NCBI GenBank assembly: GCA_045576175.1 | Contig: JAZNFW010000068.1 | Span: 1 to 9,405 of the forward strand | Direction of reading: 5' to 3' | Source of the DNA: RGIG8748 sp045576175 | GTDB taxonomy: Bacteria > Bacillota > Clostridia > UMGS1810 | DNA: 9,405 nucleotides | Shown: in pieces, positions 6,241 through 9,405 of the stretch | Layout: each line of letters opens with the position of its first letter | How positions within the stretch are numbered: position 1 is the first letter of the stretch | Program-made: the position numbers and the translations under genes | Notes under the pieces: generated by a model | Database searches by the model: none | What the model saw: only the letters and a program-made list of their open reading frames with translations | Told to the model about the DNA's origin: nothing

Positions 6241-7581
6241 TTGGCGTTTGAAAATCTTTCCGAAAAGCTCCAGAGTGCTTTCAAAAAGTTAAGAGGCAAG
6301 GGAACCATATCCGAATCCGACTTAAAAGCGGCTATGCGAGAGGTTAAACTCGCACTTTTAGAGGCGGATGTTAACTTTAAGGTAGTTAAGGATTTTATAA
6401 ACAAAGTGTCCGAAAAGGCACTTGGCTCAAATGTGTTAGAGAGCCTTACACCTGCTCAGCAGGTTATAAAAATAGTAAATGAGGAGCTTACCTCCCTTAT
6501 GGGCGGCGAGACCTCCAAGATAAATTTTGGTTCCAAAACTCCTGCGGTTATCCTTATGGTCGGACTGCAGGGTGCAGGTAAAACAACCACAAGTGCAAAA
6601 ATAGGCGGCATACTAAAAAAGCAAGGCAAAAGACCAATACTTGCGGCTTGCGATGTGTATCGTCCTGCCGCAAGAAAGCAGCTCCAGGTGGTTGGAAGTC
6701 AGCTTGATGTACCTGTGTTTTCGGTAGATGACTCAAACGATGCTGTGGAAATTGCAAAGAAGGCATATGACCACGCAAGACACTACGGCAACGATGTCCT
6801 CATCATAGACACAGCCGGAAGACTTCACTTAAACGAGGAGCTGATGGACGAGCTTTGCGCCATAAAAGAGGCAGTAAATCCCTCGGAGATACTCCTTACT
6901 ATAGATGCCATGACAGGTCAGGATGCAGTTAATGTGGCAGAGAGCTTCAACGAAAAGCTCGACATCACCGGTGTTGTCCTCACCAAGCTCGATGGCGACA
7001 CAAGAGGCGGTGCTGCACTTTCTGTAAGAGCAGTTACCGGCAAACCCATAAAGCTCGTAGGTCAGGGCGAAAAGCTTTCCGATCTGGACTTTTTCTACCC
7101 CGACAGAATGGCATCGCGAATTCTTGGAATGGGCGATATGCTCACTCTCATAGACAAGGCTCAGCAAGCCTTCGATGAAAAGCAGGCAATTGGGCTTGAA
7201 AAGAAAATTCGCAAACAGACCTTTACACTGGACGATTATTTAGACCAGATGAAGCAAATGCGAAAGATGGGCTCCATGCAGGATATACTCGGTATGCTTC
7301 CGGGTGTAAACAAGCAGGCACTTGCCGGTGCATCATTTGACGAAAAGAAGATGGACCGCATACAAGCCATCATCACATCTATGACTCCCAAGGAGCGAAA
7401 TGACCCGTCTATAATAAATTCCAGTCGCAAAAAGCGAATAGCAGACGGCAGTGGCACACAGGTTTACGATGTAAATCAGTTTTTAAAATCATTTGAACAA
7501 ATGAAAAAGCTTATGAAACAATTTAGCGATCCCAAGAAAATGAGGCGTGCTATGGGCGGTCTCGGCAATTTTCTAAGATAG
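6241..7581 (+). CDS. ffh: Signal recognition particle GTPase Ffh (SRP54)
   Basis: Protein subunit of the bacterial SRP, 446 residues, a normal length. It binds signal sequences on ribosomes and 4.5S/6S-type SRP RNA, then pairs with FtsY and hydrolyses GTP. Domains: helical N domain (1 to about 95); G domain with G1 GLQGAGKTT (108-116), CDVYRPAA (insertion box region), DTAGR (190-194) and TKLDGD (248-253); and the Met-rich M domain from about GMGDM (296-300) onward. The M domain contains the finger-loop region with repeated MKQMRKMGSMQ-type methionines and the RNA-binding helix-turn-helix with SRKKRIADGSG (395-405). All expected elements are present and the C-terminus is intact. It starts with TTG but has a very strong AAAGGAGGG site. 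It sits directly after ylxM and 41 bases before rpsP, with no terminator between, so it is read as part of the same operon. The SRP RNA gene itself is not in the window. Confidence 0.98.
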   Translation: MAFENLSEKLQSAFKKLRGKGTISESDLKAAMREVKLALLEADVNFKVVKDFINKVSEKALGSNVLESLTPAQQVIKIVNEELTSLMGGETSKINFGSKTPAVILMVGLQGAGKTTTSAKIGGILKKQGKRPILAACDVYRPAARKQLQVVGSQLDVPVFSVDDSNDAVEIAKKAYDHARHYGNDVLIIDTAGRLHLNEELMDELCAIKEAVNPSEILLTIDAMTGQDAVNVAESFNEKLDITGVVLTKLDGDTRGGAALSVRAVTGKPIKLVGQGEKLSDLDFFYPDRMASRILGMGDMLTLIDKAQQAFDEKQAIGLEKKIRKQTFTLDDYLDQMKQMRKMGSMQDILGMLPGVNKQALAGASFDEKKMDRIQAIITSMTPKERNDPSIINSSRKKRIADGSGTQVYDVNQFLKSFEQMKKLMKQFSDPKKMRRAMGGLGNFLR

Positions 7582-7622
7582 CATTTAAATATTGTTTATT
7601 AAATTTTTGGAGGTGAATTTTA

Positions 7623-7865
7623 ATGGTTAAAATTCGTTTAAAGAGAATGGGTGCTAAAAAGGCTCCTTTCTACAGAGTAGTAGTAGCTGATTCCAGATAT
7701 CCCAGAAACGGCAGATTTATCGAAGAAATCGGTACATTTGACCCCAAGACAGAGCCTTCTACAATCAAGATTGATGCAGAATTGGCTAACAAGTGGCTTG
7801 CAACAGGTGCTCAGCCTACAGATACTGTTAAGGAACTCCTTAAGATCAGCGGTATCATAAAATAA
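7623..7865 (+). CDS. rpsP: 30S ribosomal protein S16
   Basis: Small-subunit ribosomal protein of 80 residues that binds 16S rRNA early in 30S assembly. The N-terminus MVKIRLKRMGAKKAPFYRVVV (1-21) with the following D-S-R-Y-P-R-N-G-R and the IGTFDP motif is diagnostic of S16. Length is normal for Firmicutes. GGAGGTG (7609-7615) lies 7 bases before the ATG, a strong site fitting high expression. Codon use (GGT, GCT, AAG, CCC, ATC) looks more biased than in smc or ftsY, as expected for a ribosomal protein. khpA follows after 18 bases. Confidence 0.98.
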   Translation: MVKIRLKRMGAKKAPFYRVVVADSRYPRNGRFIEEIGTFDPKTEPSTIKIDAELANKWLATGAQPTDTVKELLKISGIIK

Positions 7866-7883
7866 TAGGCGGGAGGATTTGTT

Positions 7884-8114
7884 ATGAAAGAATTGTTAGA
7901 ATATGTAGCAAAGGCCCTTGTAGATTTTCCCGACGATGTTACTGTTACAGAAATTGATGGTGACAAAGTAACCACCCTTGAACTTCGTGTTAACGATAAG
8001 GATATGGGCAAGGTTATAGGAAAGCAGGGCAGAATTGCAAAGTCCATCCGTGCACTTATTAAGGCTGCCGCAGGCAGAACAAGTAAGCGTGTAGTAGTTG
8101 AGATAGTTCAATAA
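7884..8114 (+). CDS. khpA: KH-domain RNA-binding protein KhpA (YlqC family)
   Basis: Single-KH RNA-binding protein of 76 residues. In Firmicutes, KhpA pairs with KhpB/EloR and binds many RNAs, affecting cell elongation and RNA regulation (family knowledge). The type II KH fold is evident: N-terminal helix LLEYVAKALVDFP, two strands, then the RNA-binding loop VIGKQGRIAKSI with the G-x-x-G signature GKQG at 46-49, and a final strand RVVVEIV. The protein is complete. GGGAGG (7871-7876) lies 7 bases before the ATG. It follows rpsP by 18 bases and is the last gene before an intrinsic terminator. There is no ylqD between it and rimM, unlike Bacillus subtilis. Confidence 0.95.
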   Translation: MKELLEYVAKALVDFPDDVTVTEIDGDKVTTLELRVNDKDMGKVIGKQGRIAKSIRALIKAAAGRTSKRVVVEIVQ

Positions 8115-8127
8115 TTCACTCTAATAT
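8098..8127 (+). promoter_or_regulatory. Weak candidate promoter overlapping the khpA-rimM terminator
   Basis: TTGAGA (8098-8103, within the end of khpA) and TAATAT (8122-8127) are 18 bases apart. The -10 matches only four of six consensus bases. If used, transcription would begin near 8134, in the terminator loop, producing a rimM-trmD transcript lacking the 5' arm of that terminator. This is speculative. Confidence 0.2.
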
Positions 8128-8151
8128 GAGGCTTTTTAGCCTCATATTTTT
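8123..8151 (+). terminator. Intrinsic terminator between khpA and rimM
   Basis: A perfect 11-base-pair stem (8123-8133 with 8138-8148, core ATATGAGGCT/AGCCTCATAT) closes a TTTT loop. T 8149-8151 extend the T run that begins at 8147. It starts 8 bases after the khpA stop and ends 19 bases before the rimM ATG. The GAGGC segment gives a firm helix, while the T tail is short (five Ts including the stem end). It should end a share of transcripts coming from ffh-rpsP-khpA and lower rimM-trmD expression relative to them. Confidence 0.85.
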
Positions 8152-8170
8152 GTAGACGGGAGATAAGCTT

Positions 8171-8668
8171 ATGAAAACTCTTATCGATGTAGGCGAAATT
8201 GTAAATACCCACGGACTAAAAGGTGAGGTCAAGGTAAATCCGAGGACCGATGCACCCGAGGTTTTTGAAATGTTTAAAACTGTATATTTAAAGGACGAAA
8301 CCTCGTATAAGGTAAAGGGTGTAAGATACCAAAAAAACTGTGTTCTTTTGAAGCTTTCGGGCATAGATGATGTGGATGAAGCTGAGAGACTCAGGGGCAG
8401 TGTGCTCTATGTGGAAAAAGATTTGTTCTCATCTCTTCCTTCAAACACCTATCTTGTGGCAGACATTGTGGGGCTCACAGTAAGGGACAAGGAAAGAAAC
8501 TACGGAGTTATTAAAGATGTTATAACCACAGGTAGCAACGATGTTTATGCAGTAAGAGGAGATGACGGTAAGTTTATATATGTGCCTGCCATCAAATCTG
8601 TGGTGCTTGAGATAAATGTCGAAGAGGGCTTTGTAGAGGTAGAAATGCCAAAGGGCCTTTTGGATTGA
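8171..8668 (+). CDS. rimM: 16S rRNA processing / ribosome maturation factor RimM
   Basis: Assembly factor of 165 residues that binds S19 and helps mature the 30S head and 16S 3' region. Two domains are seen. The N-terminal RimM beta-barrel starts with DVGEIVNTHGLKGEVKVNP (6-24), the family signature, and contains the conserved ...DVDEAERLRGSVLYVE... stretch. The C-terminal PRC barrel (about 90-165) runs from YLVADIVGLTV through GSNDVYAVR and FIYVPAIKSVV to the end VEMPKGLLD. Length is normal. GGGAGA (8158-8163) lies 7 bases before ATG 8171. An intrinsic terminator lies just upstream, so the gene depends on read-through or a weak promoter. The stop codon TGA lies inside the ribosome binding site region of trmD, 9 bases before its ATG, suggesting tight coupling. 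Confidence 0.97.
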   Translation: MKTLIDVGEIVNTHGLKGEVKVNPRTDAPEVFEMFKTVYLKDETSYKVKGVRYQKNCVLLKLSGIDDVDEAERLRGSVLYVEKDLFSSLPSNTYLVADIVGLTVRDKERNYGVIKDVITTGSNDVYAVRGDDGKFIYVPAIKSVVLEINVEEGFVEVEMPKGLLD

Positions 8669-8677
8669 GGTAGAATT

Positions 8678-9379
8678 ATGCGTTTTCATGTGCTTACGCT
8701 TTTTCCCGAGATGTTTGACGGCGTACTCCACGCAAGTATGCTTGGCAGAGCGGAGAAGAAGAGCGTTCTGGAGTTTAATATAATAAACATTCGTGACTTT
8801 GCCGTAAATAAGCATAAGAGGGTAGATGACTATCCATATGGCGGTGGCAGAGGTATGGTAATGCAGGCAGAGCCTATATATAATGCCTACTGTAATGTGT
8901 GTAGGAACGCCGACACAAAACCCCATGTGGTATATATGTCGCCAAAGGGCAAGGTGCTCACACAAGAAAAGGCTGTTGAATTAAGCTCTCTTGATGAAAT
9001 TGTAATACTGTGCGGGCACTACGAGGGTGTTGACCAGCGCATTATAGACGAGATTGTGGATGAGGAAATCTCTATAGGAGACTATGTATTAACCGGTGGA
9101 GAAATTCCGGCTATGGTTTTAATAGACAGTGTCAGTCGTATGCTCGAGGGTGTTTTGTCAAACGAAGACAGCTTTACCGATGAATCTCATTTTGGCGGTC
9201 TTCTGGAATACCCGCATTACACAAGACCTCCTGTGTTCAACGGAAGAGAGGTTCCCAAGGTGCTTCTTAGCGGAAATCACCTCGCCATAGATAAATGGCG
9301 AAAAGAAAAAGCATTGGAGGAAACGGCGAAAAAACGCCCCGATATGCTGGAAAAGTATAAAAAACAAAAAAACCCATAA
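8678..9379 (+). CDS. trmD: tRNA (guanine-37-N1)-methyltransferase TrmD
   Basis: SAM-dependent SPOUT methyltransferase of 233 residues. It makes m1G at position 37 of tRNAs reading CNN/CGG-type codons, preventing +1 frameshifts. It acts as a dimer with a trefoil-knotted SAM site. Seen: MRFHVLTLFPEMF start (1-13), VDDYPYGGGRGMVM (about 49-62), knot motifs SPKGKVLTQ, GHYEGVD (113-119) and GDYVLTGGE (134-142), catalytic R154, and GLLEYPHYTRP (174-184) followed by VLLSGNHLAIDKWR. The alignment to E. coli TrmD from R154 to GLL is gap-free and puts Glu at 169, where E. coli has catalytic Asp169; Asp168 is adjacent. The C-terminal helical domain is short but typical. GAGGT (8667-8671) lies 6 bases before the ATG and overlaps the rimM stop. 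rplS usually follows in this operon and is presumably just past the window. Confidence 0.98.
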   Translation: MRFHVLTLFPEMFDGVLHASMLGRAEKKSVLEFNIINIRDFAVNKHKRVDDYPYGGGRGMVMQAEPIYNAYCNVCRNADTKPHVVYMSPKGKVLTQEKAVELSSLDEIVILCGHYEGVDQRIIDEIVDEEISIGDYVLTGGEIPAMVLIDSVSRMLEGVLSNEDSFTDESHFGGLLEYPHYTRPPVFNGREVPKVLLSGNHLAIDKWRKEKALEETAKKRPDMLEKYKKQKNP

Positions 9380-9405
9380 TTTTTGTAAAAAAATGCTTGC
9401 AATTT
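9380..9405 (+). other. Partial gap after trmD, possible start of an rplS leader
   Basis: The 26 bases after the trmD stop are T/A-rich and contain TTGCAA (9397-9402), which could be a -35 element of a promoter whose -10 lies outside the window. No stem is visible. Too little remains to decide between a leader, a promoter or a plain spacer. Confidence 0.15.

Noticed and set aside
8441..8965. 174-codon open frame on the minus strand across rimM and trmD
   Set aside because: It spans two confidently identified genes on the other strand. The His/Tyr/Cys-rich translation is typical of antisense noise.
1..9405. CRISPR array, insertion sequence, phage gene or toxin-antitoxin pair
   Set aside because: No regularly spaced repeats, transposase motifs or terminal inverted repeats are seen. 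Every substantial open stretch is accounted for by a housekeeping gene.

Overview
This is a conserved chromosomal housekeeping block from a low-to-moderate GC member of the Firmicutes, most likely an uncultured or gut-type Clostridia. The grounds are the gene order smc-ftsY-ylxM-ffh-rpsP-khpA-rimM-trmD, strong AGGAGG-type ribosome binding sites, frequent GTG/TTG starts, YlxM (a Firmicutes marker) and sigma-A style promoters. All nine genes lie on the + strand. TGA is used as an ordinary stop (antiporter and rimM), so the genetic code looks standard.

Layout. Positions 54-1013 hold a Na+/Ca2+-exchanger-family membrane antiporter that looks functionally separate. A 165-base gap (1014-1178) follows, with a good sigma-A-like promoter, a long terminator-like hairpin and a second small hairpin. 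Then come smc (GTG start) and ftsY, which share one base (TAATG). A second gap (5765-5882) carries the best promoter in the window, plus a short hairpin with an eight-T tract and repeated CTTGAC words. It leads into ylxM (TTG start), ffh (TTG start), rpsP and khpA. A clean intrinsic terminator sits between khpA and rimM, and rimM and trmD close the window. The last 26 bases probably lead toward rplS, which is not in the window.

How the genes work together. Smc organises and segregates the chromosome. FtsY, Ffh and probably YlxM form the protein part of signal-recognition-particle targeting to the membrane. S16 (RpsP), the KH protein KhpA and RimM serve the 30S subunit and RNA metabolism. TrmD makes m1G37 in tRNA and so protects the reading frame. 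The grouping is a translation/targeting operon with at least two internal regulatory breaks (before ylxM and before rimM).

I find no mobile element, CRISPR array, tRNA/rRNA gene, phage gene or unknown multi-gene system. The points worth a second look are regulatory: the structured smc leader, the CTTGAC repeat/attenuator-like region before ylxM, and the terminator inside the ribosomal operon. One protein detail is also of interest: Glu at the position of the E. coli TrmD catalytic Asp169. No gap between genes exceeds 300 bases.
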